A stretch of DNA of 64,000 nt. Source: Paenibacillus cisolokensis. GTDB taxonomy: Bacteria > Bacillota > Bacilli > Paenibacillales > Paenibacillaceae. This document shows, in pieces, positions 8,764 to 17,464 of this stretch; position 1 is the stretch's first letter, and every line of letters begins with the position of its first letter. Location of the stretch: assembly GCF_018403665.1 (NCBI RefSeq), contig NZ_BOVJ01000040.1, forward strand, positions 1 through 64,000, written 5' to 3'. The notes under the pieces were generated by a model. That model worked only from the letters and a program-made list of their open reading frames with translations. It ran no database searches and was not told where the DNA came from. A program made the translations under genes and the position numbers.

Positions 8764-9288
8764 ATGCAGACAGTGATGAAATGGATTGATGCAATAAACA
8801 AGGTTGTAGGCATAATCGTCGGCCTTATTCTGGCTGCTATGTCCGTCATTATTATCGCGCAAATCTTTAGCCGGTTTTTATTCCATTCGCCGCTGACCTG
8901 GTCGGAGGAAGTGGCGCGTTACCTGATGGTGTACATGGTGTTTCTGGGCGCGCCGCTGGCGCTGCGCCAGCACCGGATGATCGCCATTGAGGTCGTTGCC
9001 GAAAGCGTCGGCGCGAAAGCGCGCAAAGTGCTTAAAATTGCGACGATGCTCATTTCGATCGTGTTTTTTATCATTCTGCTCGTACAGGGCAACGATATGA
9101 TGGGTATTGTCGGACGGCAACATTCGGCCGCACTCGGGATTCCGATGAATATCCCTTATATGGCGATTCCGATCGGCGCCGCTTTGATGCTGTTGAATGC
9201 GATTGCGGTCATATTTGAATTTATGACCAAAGATCATGTGGAAACTTCCGAGATCGCCGAAGTGCTGAAGAAAGGGGAGCAACAGTAA
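8764..9288 (+). CDS. TRAP transporter small permease (DctQ)
   Basis: 174 residues with four hydrophobic helices, and the DctQ-type segment SRFLFHSPLTWSEEVARYLMVY after the first helix. This subunit bridges the receptor and the large permease in the cytoplasmic membrane. GGGAGG lies 10-11 bases before ATG 8764, and the stop codon directly abuts the dctM-type ATG at 9289. Confidence 0.9.
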   Translation: MQTVMKWIDAINKVVGIIVGLILAAMSVIIIAQIFSRFLFHSPLTWSEEVARYLMVYMVFLGAPLALRQHRMIAIEVVAESVGAKARKVLKIATMLISIVFFIILLVQGNDMMGIVGRQHSAALGIPMNIPYMAIPIGAALMLLNAIAVIFEFMTKDHVETSEIAEVLKKGEQQ

Positions 9289-10563
9289 ATGGGCGTTGTA
9301 TTATTTGGGTTCCTCATTCTGTTTTTCGCGCTGGGCGTCCCGATTGCGATCTCGATGGGCTTGGCTTCGGCAGTAGCGATCTGGTGGGATGGCGGCACGC
9401 CGCTTACCGTTCTCGTGCAGCGGTCGTTTACATCGACCGATTCGTTCCCGCTGATGTCGATTCCGTTCTTTATTCTTGCCGGAGTGTTGATGGAATACGG
9501 CGGCATCTCGAAACGGCTCGTCGCTTTCGCCAACGCGCTGACCGGCCATTTCTCCGGCGGCCTGGCTATCGTTACCGTCGTCACGTCGATGTTCTTTGCC
9601 GCGATTTCCGGATCGAGCGCGGCGACGACGGCCGCACTGGGCAGCATTCTCATTCCGGCCATGATCGCCCGCGGCTATCATAAAAATTTCTCCGGGGCGG
9701 TACAGTCCGTGTCCGGCGAGCTGGGCGTTATTATTCCGCCGAGCATCCCGCTTATTCTATACGGCATTTCGACGGAAACGTCGATCGGCGATTTGTTTAT
9801 GGCAGGGCTTATCCCCGGTATTCTGATCGGGCTGTCCTTGATCATGACCGTTGTCATTATCGCAAGGAAGCGCAAATATGCCAAAGAGACGCGGAAATCC
9901 GGCAAAGAGCTGTGGCAAGCGTTCAAGGAATCGTTCCTGGCGCTGCTTATGCCGGTCATCATTCTCGGCGGCATTTACGGCGGTTATTTCACCGCGACGG
10001 AAGCGGCCGGGATTGCGGTGCTTTACGCGTTCATCGTCGGTGTCGTCATTTATCGCGAGATCAAGCTGAAGCAGCTTTTGGGCATTTTGACTTCGTCCGT
10101 CGTCACGACATCGGCCATCATGTTCATTCTGGCCAGCGCCGGCCTGTTCGGCTGGATCTTGACGCGGGAAGGGGTTCCGCAAGATGTCGCCAATTTCTTT
10201 ATCGGCATTTCGGACAATCCGATCGTGTTCCTGCTGCTCGTCAACCTGTTCCTGCTCCTTGTGGGCATGTTTATGGAGACGAACGCTTCGATCATCATTC
10301 TGGCTCCGCTGCTGGCGCCGGTTGCCGTACAGCTCGGCATCGACCCGGTTCATTTCGGCATCATCATGATCGTCAATCTGGCGCTCGGCATGTGCACGCC
10401 GCCGCTCGGCATCAACTTGTTCATCTCGTCGCAGCTGGCCAAAATCAATCTGCTGCAAATTACGAGAGGCATGCTGCCGTTCTACGTGACGCTGCTTATT
10501 ACGCTGCTGCTTATATCGTATATTCCGCAGCTTTCGATGTTTGTTCCGAATTTGCTCAAGTAA
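9289..10563 (+). CDS. TRAP transporter large permease (DctM)
   Basis: 424 residues, strongly hydrophobic, about twelve helices. Family blocks are seen: SIPFFILAGVLMEYGGIS, ISGSSAATTAALGSILIPAM, GVIIPPSIPLILYG and NLALGMCTPPLGINLF. It is the sodium- or proton-coupled pore subunit. It completes the first TRAP system, whose ligand should be the substrate of the surrounding sugar-acid enzymes. Confidence 0.93.
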   Translation: MGVVLFGFLILFFALGVPIAISMGLASAVAIWWDGGTPLTVLVQRSFTSTDSFPLMSIPFFILAGVLMEYGGISKRLVAFANALTGHFSGGLAIVTVVTSMFFAAISGSSAATTAALGSILIPAMIARGYHKNFSGAVQSVSGELGVIIPPSIPLILYGISTETSIGDLFMAGLIPGILIGLSLIMTVVIIARKRKYAKETRKSGKELWQAFKESFLALLMPVIILGGIYGGYFTATEAAGIAVLYAFIVGVVIYREIKLKQLLGILTSSVVTTSAIMFILASAGLFGWILTREGVPQDVANFFIGISDNPIVFLLLVNLFLLLVGMFMETNASIIILAPLLAPVAVQLGIDPVHFGIIMIVNLALGMCTPPLGINLFISSQLAKINLLQITRGMLPFYVTLLITLLLISYIPQLSMFVPNLLK

Positions 10564-10590
10564 TCGCCGGAATTTGCAGATCCGGCAACG

Positions 10591-10613
10591 AATGGCCGCT
10601 TCAGGCGGCCATT
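10591..10613 (+). other. intercistronic hairpin after the first TRAP permease
   Basis: AATGGCCGC (10591-10599) pairs with GCGGCCATT (10605-10613); no T-run follows, so processing or mRNA stability is more likely than termination. Confidence 0.45.
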
Positions 10614-10658
10614 TCGCATCATCATGATCGTTATGAAAGATAGGAGGTTTGCTTCGCG

Positions 10659-11321
10659 ATGACGCAACAGCAACTGATTCGACAGCAGCTGCGGCATACG
10701 GGCAAATATATGATGGAGTACGGCCTGGCCTGGGGCAATGCCGGCAACATCAGCGCCAGAACCGCCGGGGATCGCTATCTGATTACCGCGAGCGGCACCT
10801 TCCTCGGCGAGCTTGACGACGACGACCTGATCGAATGCGATCTGTCCGGCAACGTCTACGGCGCCGAGGGGAGGAAGCCGTCCAAGGAAACGCCGATGCA
10901 CCGCGCCGTATACGAGAGCCGGCCGGAAATCGGCGCCGTGCTGCACGCGTCGCCTTTTTACAGCACGCTCGTAGCCTGCTCCAAAATCGAAATCCCGTCC
11001 AACTGGTTCGTGGAGACGATGTACTATCTGGAGAAGGTGGAGCGCGTTCCGTACCATCATCCGGGCAGCGAAGCGCTCGGCGAGGGGGTGCGGGCGAAGG
11101 CGAAGCAGGCCAACATCCTGCTGCTCGAAAATCATGGCGTGCTCGTCTATGACACGACGATTCGCGAGACGCGGATGGCGCTGCAGACGTTGGAGATGGC
11201 ATGCCGGATGCTGGTCGTGTCCCGATCCGCCGGTATTCCGATGTCCGGGCTTGCGCCGGAGACCGAACGGGATTTTCTGGAGAACGCCGGCTACAAGCCG
11301 CGCAGAAATTGGCCGCTGTAA
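10659..11321 (+). CDS. class II aldolase/adducin family protein (FucA/OtnC-like) with altered metal motif
   Basis: 220 residues of the L-fuculose-phosphate aldolase / 3-oxo-tetronate-4-phosphate decarboxylase superfamily. The early NAGNISAR motif, Glu77 (KPSKETPMHRA) and His159 (LENHGVLV) are as expected. The usual zinc HxH pair reads His96-Ala97-Ser98 (VLHASPFYST), so one of the three histidine ligands is a serine. It could still bind metal with help from another residue (His133/His134 lie nearby in sequence), or it may be a non-standard lyase. In context it should cleave or decarboxylate the phosphorylated intermediate made by the kinase and RLP. GGAGG precedes ATG 10659. Confidence 0.85.
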   Translation: MTQQQLIRQQLRHTGKYMMEYGLAWGNAGNISARTAGDRYLITASGTFLGELDDDDLIECDLSGNVYGAEGRKPSKETPMHRAVYESRPEIGAVLHASPFYSTLVACSKIEIPSNWFVETMYYLEKVERVPYHHPGSEALGEGVRAKAKQANILLLENHGVLVYDTTIRETRMALQTLEMACRMLVVSRSAGIPMSGLAPETERDFLENAGYKPRRNWPL

Positions 11322-11369
11322 GATGCGGCATCAGCGAATCGAGCGAACTGAAGGATCGGTGAAGGAGTT

Positions 11370-12655
11370 ATGACGGATCATCAGGCATTATTGGCAATAG
11401 GCATCTTCCTGATCACCTATGCGATGATTATAGCGGAGAAGGTTCACCGGACAATCGTAGCCATGCTGGGCGGTCTGATCGTGGTCGCGCTCGGCATCGT
11501 CGATGTCGAATCGGCTATCGAGCATCACATCGACTTCAACACGCTGGGCCTGCTGATCGGCATGATGATTATCGTCGGCGTAACCGCCAAGACCGGTGTG
11601 TTTACCTATATGGCGGTGTGGGCGGCGAAAAGGGCCAAGGGCGACCCGATCAAAATCATGGCGGCGCTGGCTGTTGTAACCGCCGTCTGTTCGGCGTTTT
11701 TGGACAACGTGACGACCGTGCTGCTTATTGTGCCGGTCACGTTCAGCATATCGAGACAGTTGAACGTTCATCCGTTTCCGTTTCTGTTCTCGCAAATTTT
11801 GGCGTCCAATATCGGGGGAACGGCGACGATGATCGGCGATCCGCCGAACATTATGATCGGCAGCGCCGTGCCGGAGCTGACGTTCATGGCGTTCATCAAC
11901 CATTTGACGCCGATCGTCGCCATCATTATGGCGGCACATATTCCGCTCTTCATCTTTATGTTCCGCAAGCAGATGGCAACGTCCGAGGCGAACAAACGCG
12001 GCATTATGGAGATGGACAACAGCGGGCTGATTACGGATCGGCCGCTGCTTATCCGTTGTCTCATTGTGCTCGGTTTGACGATCGCAGGATTTTTCTGCAT
12101 CAGCTCTTGCATGTCGAGTCTTCCGTCGTGGCGCTGGCCGGCGCGTTCATCCTGCTGCTTCTTGCCGGCGAGCATGCGATGGAGGAAGCGCTGACCCGCG
12201 TGGAATGGACGACGATTTTCTTCTTCGTCGGCCTGTTTACGCTTGTTGGCGCGCTGGTCGACACCGGAGTCGTCCGCAGCTTGGCCGTGCAGGCGATCGA
12301 GCTGACAGGAGGAGACCTTGCGGCGTCATCCATGCTGATTTTATGGATGAGCGCGTTGTTTTCGGCGTTTATGGACAACATACCGTTCGTTGCAACGATG
12401 ATTCCGCTCATTCAGGAGATGGGCAATATGGGAATCGACAATCTGGAGCCGCTGTGGTGGAGCCTTGCGCTCGGGGCTTGCCTCGGGGGCAACGGCACGC
12501 TGATCGGCGCGAGCGCCAATCTCATTACGGCAGGTCTGGCCGCCAAAGAAGGATATCCGATTACGTTCCTGAAATTTTTGAAATACGGTTTTCCGCTCAT
12601 GATCATGTCGATTGTCCTGTCCGCCGTTTACATTTATTTCCGGTATTTAATATAA
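11370..12655 (+). CDS. ArsB/NhaD-type (SLC13/ion transporter superfamily) permease, frame break
   Basis: Polytopic membrane protein with the duplicated IT-superfamily signature: FLDNVTTVLLIVPVTFSI with GGTATMIGDPPNIMIG in the first half, and FMDNIPFVATMIPLI with GGNGTLIGASANLI in the second. The frame breaks in the T5 run 12090-12094; one more T links frame 3 to frame 2 (GFFLHQLLHVESS) and gives 428 residues, the normal size. Homologues move anions such as citrate, arsenite or Na+/H+. As the last gene of the locus it may be a second carrier for the sugar acid or a counter-ion system. It ends at a bidirectional terminator. Confidence 0.83.
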
Positions 12656-12674
12656 GTTGCGTTGGCATAAAAGA

Positions 12675-12706
12675 AACACCGTCGGGGCCGTAGCCCTGAC
12701 GGTGTT
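12675..12706. terminator. bidirectional terminator between the sugar-acid locus and the ABC operon
   Basis: AACACCGTCGGGGC (12675-12687) pairs with GCCCTGACGGTGTT (12693-12706). On the minus strand the hairpin is followed by a T-rich stretch (complement of 12662-12674); on the plus strand the tail is short. Confidence 0.75.
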
Positions 12707-12721
12707 GTCAGGCCGGGGAAG

Positions 12722-13411
12722 TTATGCCGCGGACCGGCGAAGCAGCCAATAGGAGAGCGCCGCATACAGGACGACGAGCGGAACCAGCCATAACGACAGC
12801 TGGAAAGCGGTATGGCCGGCAAGCCAGCTCCACAGGTCGATCCAGAGGTTGTACTTTAACATGACGAACGAGAAGATGCCGCTGAGCAACAGGAAGGCGA
12901 TGAACACCGCCAATATCCCGGTCATCCGAAACCGTCTATGAACGGAAGACAGGACGAAGCCGAGGAAATACATGTGCAGCAAGACAATAAAGAAGATGAA
13001 GAAACGTTGCAAAACGGTGCCGTCGGACAGATAAGGCAAATGGAAGAAATGGAGACCGGTGCCCCAGTTGACGATCCAGCGGCTTTCGATGACCGACAGT
13101 AACGCCAGCAGCAAGGCCGAAATGGCGCTGAAGCCGGCAACCGTCGCCGCCGTGCCCAGGAAGTAGTCCGTTCTGCGTATGCTGTAACCGAGCGCGAACG
13201 GAAACGTTTGATGCAATGTCATGAAACCGACCACGTTCGTGTAAATGATGATGGATGCCAGACCGCCGGTATACAGGTCTTCGTCAAGAAAGAAGCTGAT
13301 CGTATAATTGACAGCGAATGCGAAAGACAGAACGAACACCCATGGGATAAAAAACCATGACATCCGGTCTTTCAGATGCATCTTGATGACGGTCGACGTT
13401 CGATTCCTCAT
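12722..13411 (-). CDS. ABC-2-like membrane permease subunit
   Basis: 229 residues with six predicted hydrophobic helices (for example WFFIPWVFVLSFAFAVNY, ISALLLALLSVI, FFIFFIVLLHMYFLGF). There is no catalytic motif. It overlaps the stop of the ATPase gene by an ATGA junction, so it is almost surely the membrane partner of that ATPase. This matches YtrC/YtrD-type bacitracin or cell-wall stress exporters controlled by a YtrA GntR regulator, but the sequence is too variable for a firm family name. Last gene of the operon. Confidence 0.75.
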   Translation of the reverse strand: MRNRTSTVIKMHLKDRMSWFFIPWVFVLSFAFAVNYTISFFLDEDLYTGGLASIIIYTNVVGFMTLHQTFPFALGYSIRRTDYFLGTAATVAGFSAISALLLALLSVIESRWIVNWGTGLHFFHLPYLSDGTVLQRFFIFFIVLLHMYFLGFVLSSVHRRFRMTGILAVFIAFLLLSGIFSFVMLKYNLWIDLWSWLAGHTAFQLSLWLVPLVVLYAALSYWLLRRSAA

Positions 13412-14301
13412 GCTTTCGCCTCCTTGCCGTAAGATTTGCGGCTCGTCAAATGGACGATCAATTGCTGCAGCGGAACGTTGTCCAGCTCAAGCCGAAGCGA
13501 TCGGGCAAGCTGCCGGTCATCCGCTCCGGGATTGCCGACTACGATGGCCGATGCGAGACCGCCCAATGTTTCGCGATGAAGAACGGTTTTTCCCTTGGCG
13601 AAAGCTTCCACATCGGCGGTCGCGCCCGAGACGGTGAACGCGCGGTTGCGCAAAGAATCGGTTTCTTCGTCGATCAGCACCCGCCCGTCGTTGATTACGA
13701 TCACATGCTCGAGAATCCGGCTGACCTCGTCGATCAGGTGAGTGGACAAAATGACCGTGCGCGGGTGTTCCGCGTAATCCTCGACCAGTAACTCGTAGAA
13801 CAGGCTTCGGGAGGCCGCATCCAGTCCGAGGTACGGTTCGTCGAAGATCGTAAGCGGCGCGCGGCTGGCAAGGCCGGCGACGATGCCGACGGAGGAGAGC
13901 ATCCCTCTGGACAGCTTGCGCATTTGCCGCTTGGGCGGCAGACGGAACGCCTCGACCAGCCGGTCGGCGAAATCCCGGTCCCAGTTCGGGAACAGGTCGG
14001 AACATAGATCGAGAACGTCGGCTACGCGATAGTTGTCCGGATATTTCTGGCTTTCCTTGATAAAGCAGATGCGGCTCAGCACCCGGTTGTTTTCGAACGG
14101 CGATTCGCCGAACACGCGCAATTCTCCGATTGTCGGAAATGCCTGCGCCGTAATCATTTGCATGAGTGTCGTCTTCCCGGCGCCGTTGCGCCCAAGCAAC
14201 CCGTAAATTTTCCCCGCCTCGATGGCAAAGCTGACATCGTCCACCGCCGTGACATCGCGGTACGACTTGGTCAGCCGACTCACTTCTACGACAGCCGTCA
14301 T
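13408..14301 (-). CDS. ABC transporter ATP-binding protein (YtrB-like)
   Basis: 297-residue nucleotide-binding subunit with Walker A GLLGRNGAGKTTL near residue 34, a signature-like LSRGMLSSVGI and Walker B LTIFDEPYLGLD, then the H-loop STHLIDE. The C-terminal extension of about 80 residues is typical of exporters of the YtrB/EcsA kind. It starts in an ATGA overlap with the GntR regulator and ends in an ATGA overlap with the permease, so the three proteins are translationally coupled. Confidence 0.9.
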   Translation of the reverse strand: MTAVVEVSRLTKSYRDVTAVDDVSFAIEAGKIYGLLGRNGAGKTTLMQMITAQAFPTIGELRVFGESPFENNRVLSRICFIKESQKYPDNYRVADVLDLCSDLFPNWDRDFADRLVEAFRLPPKRQMRKLSRGMLSSVGIVAGLASRAPLTIFDEPYLGLDAASRSLFYELLVEDYAEHPRTVILSTHLIDEVSRILEHVIVINDGRVLIDEETDSLRNRAFTVSGATADVEAFAKGKTVLHRETLGGLASAIVVGNPGADDRQLARSLRLELDNVPLQQLIVHLTSRKSYGKEAKA

Positions 14302-14669
14302 CGATGATTGGCCCCTTTCTGAATCATTTCCGTCAGTTGATTAACGGTAATGCCCAGCTTCTCGGCTTCGCGAAGCATGGTCATCACATACTGCTCGAAA
14401 AACCGTTCCTTGCGCTTATCCATCAGCCGTGCCTTCGCGCCCGGAGCTACGAACATGCCGATCCCCCGTTTCTTGTACAAGATGCCCTGATCCACCAGCA
14501 AATTGACGCCTTTGGCGGCTGTAGCCGGATTGATCCGATAGAAAGAAGCGAATTGGTTCGTGGAAGGCACTTGCGACTCTTCCGGCAATCGCCCTTCCAC
14601 GATATCGTCTTCGATCCGTTCTGCGATCTGGACGAAAATCGGCCTGCTGTCATCGACCATAAACTCCAT
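14298..14669 (-). CDS. GntR family regulator, YtrA subfamily
   Basis: 123 residues: winged helix at the N-terminus (PIFVQIAERIEDDIVEGRL, then VPSTNQFASFYRINPATAAKG) plus a short two-helix dimerisation tail. Small YtrA-type regulators repress the ABC operon that they lead and respond to cell-wall antibiotics in Bacillus and Staphylococcus. ATG 14669 is preferred over ATG 14693 because TTTGGTGGTGA lies 7 bases upstream, while nothing suitable precedes the longer start. Autoregulation is likely because an inverted repeat flanks its own promoter. Confidence 0.87.
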   Translation of the reverse strand: MEFMVDDSRPIFVQIAERIEDDIVEGRLPEESQVPSTNQFASFYRINPATAAKGVNLLVDQGILYKKRGIGMFVAPGAKARLMDKRKERFFEQYVMTMLREAEKLGITVNQLTEMIQKGANHR

Positions 14670-14707
14670 CTGTTCACCACCAAACTGGTTCATTACTCAT
14701 GTAACTA

Positions 14708-14745
14708 ACCATACAACATTGCATCTTTCCTGTCAATAGTTGTAT
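14708..14745 (-). promoter_or_regulatory. promoter and likely YtrA-type operator of the GntR/ABC operon
   Basis: On the minus strand TTGACA (14736-14731), 17 bases, TATGGT (14713-14708). The inverted repeat ATACAAC (14711-14717) / GTTGTAT (14739-14745) brackets the -35 to -10 region, which is the expected place for an autorepressor. Confidence 0.7.
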
Positions 14746-14870
14746 ACGGCCCAATTTCGGGCGATGCAGCCGACAGCCGCTTATCGTATTTTTCAACCAT
14801 AAACCGGTATTTCCTGATAGAATAGAGTCAAGTCTGAAAGAAACGATCGAGGGAAGGGGATGAGAACGGC

Positions 14871-15764
14871 ATGGCAAATAGGGAAGCGATTATGCGGATT
14901 GCCGAGGCGAATGCGAAGCGGACGGTAACGTTGCCGGACGGTACGCGAGTGCCTGCCCTCGGGCAAGGGACGTGGAACATCGGGGACAAGCCCGGAAGCA
15001 GACAATCGGAAATTGCGGCGCTGCGGCTGGGCGTGGAGCTCGGCATGACGTTGATCGATACCGCCGAAATGTACGGGGAAGGCGAGTCGGAGCGGCTTGT
15101 CGGGGAAGCGATTGCCGGGATGCGGGACCGGGTGTTTCTCGTTTCCAAAGTGTATCCGCACAATTCCGGCCGGGACCGGATTGCCGCCAGCTGCGAAGCG
15201 AGCCTGAAGCGGCTCGGCACCGATCGGCTCGATCTTTACTTGCTCCATTGGCGGGGACGTGTCCCATTGGATGAAGTGGCGGAAGGAATGGAGCGGCTGA
15301 AAGAGCAAGGGAAAATTCTCCGCTGGGGCGTTTCCAATTTCGACGTTTCCGATATGCGAGAGTTGTTCGAAACGCCGAAAGGGGCCGGGTGCGCGCTCAA
15401 TCAGGTGCTCTATCATCCCGGCTCCCGCGGCATCGAGTACGATTTGCTGCCGTGGCAGCGCGAGCGGCGCTTGCCGACGATGGCCTACTGTCCTCTGGCG
15501 CAGGCCGGTTCGCTCCGGAAAGGACTGATCGATAACGAGACGGTTCGGGACATCGCCGCGGACCGGAATATTACGCCTTTCCAACTGCTGCTGGCGTGGT
15601 GCATTCGCGGCGGGGACGTTATCGCCATTCCGAAGGCGTCCTCCGAGAATCACGTATGGGCCAATGCCGAAGCGGGCGCGCTGATGCTGACCGAAGAAGA
15701 GCTGCGGCGGCTCGATAGCGCCTTTCCTCCGCCCACTCGCAAATTGCCGCTGGACATCGTATAA
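14871..15764 (+). CDS. aldo/keto reductase
   Basis: 297 residues, (beta/alpha)8 AKR fold. The catalytic tetrad is Asp63, Tyr68, Lys93, His126 (LIDTAEMYGEG, FLVSKVYP, LYLLHWRG). The NADPH site IPKASSENH lies near the C-terminus. It reduces carbonyls in the cytoplasm; the substrate is unknown. It is transcribed away from the GntR/ABC operon and stands alone. A purine-rich site GAAGGGGATGAG precedes ATG 14871. Confidence 0.9.
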   Translation: MANREAIMRIAEANAKRTVTLPDGTRVPALGQGTWNIGDKPGSRQSEIAALRLGVELGMTLIDTAEMYGEGESERLVGEAIAGMRDRVFLVSKVYPHNSGRDRIAASCEASLKRLGTDRLDLYLLHWRGRVPLDEVAEGMERLKEQGKILRWGVSNFDVSDMRELFETPKGAGCALNQVLYHPGSRGIEYDLLPWQRERRLPTMAYCPLAQAGSLRKGLIDNETVRDIAADRNITPFQLLLAWCIRGGDVIAIPKASSENHVWANAEAGALMLTEEELRRLDSAFPPPTRKLPLDIV

Positions 15765-15798
15765 GACTCCAAGCGTTAAAAAACAGGAGTTTAGGAGG

Positions 15799-15827
15799 GT
15801 CACAGCCCCGCATGATTCTGGTATACT
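15799..15827 (+). promoter_or_regulatory. promoter of the amidase gene (extended -10)
   Basis: GTCACA at 15799-15804, 17 bases, TATACT at 15822-15827 with an upstream TG (TGGTATACT), about 65 bases before the start codon. Confidence 0.5.
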
Positions 15828-15890
15828 CGATCTGGAAACTTTTCGGCAACAGAAAATAGAGTAGAAAGACGACGAAACAAAGGAGAGCCT

Positions 15891-17008
15891 ATGCGAAAAA
15901 CATACTGGGTTGCCGCTATCCTCTGTATCGTGCTGATCGTTCCGACATTTCGCATTGCCGAGGCAAGTGTCGCCGGGGCCTATATCGTCAACGCGGACAA
16001 TCTGAACGTCCGCAGCGAGCCGTCTAAAAATGCCGATGTAATCGGCAAGCTGAACCGGGGCGAACGGGTAGAAGTTACGAAGGAGTCGTACGGATGGTAT
16101 CGCATCGATGCCGGAAGTGTCGAAGGCTGGGTAGCCGGTTATTATTTGAAAAAGGCAAGCGGAGACAAAGGCGGCAAAGCATCGCCGGCAGCGATTCGGA
16201 AAGCGGACCATAACCTGGAGCAGCAAGGCACGGTCACGGCCGACTCGCTCCGGGTTCGCGAAGGCCCGGGCACATCGCATCCCGTTATTGCCGGATTGAA
16301 GCAAGGGGACAAATTGACCGTGTTGAAAGCCGACAACGGGTGGCTGAACATTCGTGTCGGCGGAACGACCGGGTGGGTTTCGCAAACCTACGTCGAAATG
16401 GGCGGAGCCGCGCCGGCCGTGCAGACGTCCCCGGTCTCCCGGAGCAGCGGGAAGCTGCAGGGCAAGCTGATCGTCATTGATCCCGGCCACGGCGGCGACG
16501 ATCCCGGGATGATCGGCACGACGCTGGAAACGATTGAGAAAGAGTTGAATCTGAAGACGGCCAAGCTGTTGCGGGACGAGCTGGTAGCCCGCGGAGCGAA
16601 GGTAATCATGACGCGGACGAAAGACGGCAGCAACCCGAAGCTCTCGGAACGAGTCGACATCAGCGAACGGAATGCGGCCGATGCCTTCATCAGCATTCAC
16701 TATAATTCCTCGCAAAAAATACATCGGGTACGCTGGCTTTCTATTACGCGGATAAGGACGAGCTGTTGGCCCGCGCGATCGCAAGACGGCTGGCGGACGG
16801 CATCGGATTGAAAAACAACGGCGTTTCGTTCGGCAACTACCATGTGCTGCGTGAAAACGACCGGCCTGCCGCTTTGCTGGAGCTGGGCTTCCTGTCCAAC
16901 GCCAAGGATGAGAAGATTGTGCGCACCGAACAGTACCAGCGCAATGCCGTCGTCGCCATCGCCAACGGGCTGGCCGATTATTTCGCCGGCAGCGCATCCC
17001 GGGTATAA
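15891..17008 (+). CDS. N-acetylmuramoyl-L-alanine amidase with two SH3b domains, frame break
   Basis: Secreted cell-wall hydrolase: signal peptide (to about residue 24), two bacterial SH3 domains (AYIVNADNLNVRSEPSKNA and TVTADSLRVREGPGTSH), then an Amidase_3 zinc domain. Zinc and catalytic residues are present: IDPGHGGDDPG, Glu in TIEKELNLKTA, SIHYNSS and LLELGFLSNAKDE. The frame breaks in the A6 run 16714-16719. One more A joins it to SSQKNTSGTLAFYYADKDE and gives 372 residues. It cleaves the bond between N-acetylmuramic acid and the peptide stem, probably in daughter-cell separation or turnover. RBS AAAGGAGAG. Confidence 0.9.
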
Positions 17009-17027
17009 GATTGCCCTCGGCAAAAAA

Positions 17028-17065
17028 CGAAGAGCCTGGCCCGATCCGTCGGGGCCGGCTCTTCG
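17028..17065 (-). terminator. terminator, mainly for the minus-strand small gene
   Basis: CGAAGAGCCTGGCCC (17028-17042) pairs with GGGGCCGGCTCTTCG (17051-17065). The A6 run at 17022-17027 gives a T-tract on the minus strand. Confidence 0.75.
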
Positions 17066-17143
17066 CTGTATTGTGCCGTTAAACATTCGTTCGCTCGCAG
17101 TCGCACCCGATTCCGCGCCGTGAATGGCCGGAACGGCTGCGCT

Positions 17144-17365
17144 TCAGGACGGCCGGCGCCTCGTCTCGAAAAATTCGCACTCTTGCCGCGGATGGTAGGC
17201 GATGTCGCCAACGCCCGTCTGCACGACGACGGTCCTGTTGTCGAAGCGGACGATGACGCCGCCGGAATCGATGACGTAGTCGTCCCGGAATACGCGCAGC
17301 GGATGCTGGCGCTCCATCGCCTCCTGAAAATCGCGGTCCGTCTCCAACTTGCGATATTGCGCCAC
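17144..17365 (-). CDS. small hypothetical protein (73 residues)
   Basis: Soluble acidic/basic mixed protein without membrane segment or known motif: it reads VAQYRKLETDRDFQEAME at the start and ends in EFFETRRRPS. The distance of AAGGAG from ATG 17371 is only 2 bases, whereas GTG 17365 has about 8, so GTG is preferred. It is a single-gene unit closed by the terminator at 17028-17065. Likely a conserved small Paenibacillaceae protein; no function assigned. Confidence 0.65.
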   Translation of the reverse strand: MAQYRKLETDRDFQEAMERQHPLRVFRDDYVIDSGGVIVRFDNRTVVVQTGVGDIAYHPRQECEFFETRRRPS

Positions 17366-17464
17366 AGCCATCTCTCCTTGTCATGGTCGTTCCTGCTGTC
17401 CCCATTGTAGCGCATAATCGGCACGATGCAAGCCGGACCGGATAATCGGACAATCCGTCTGCGA

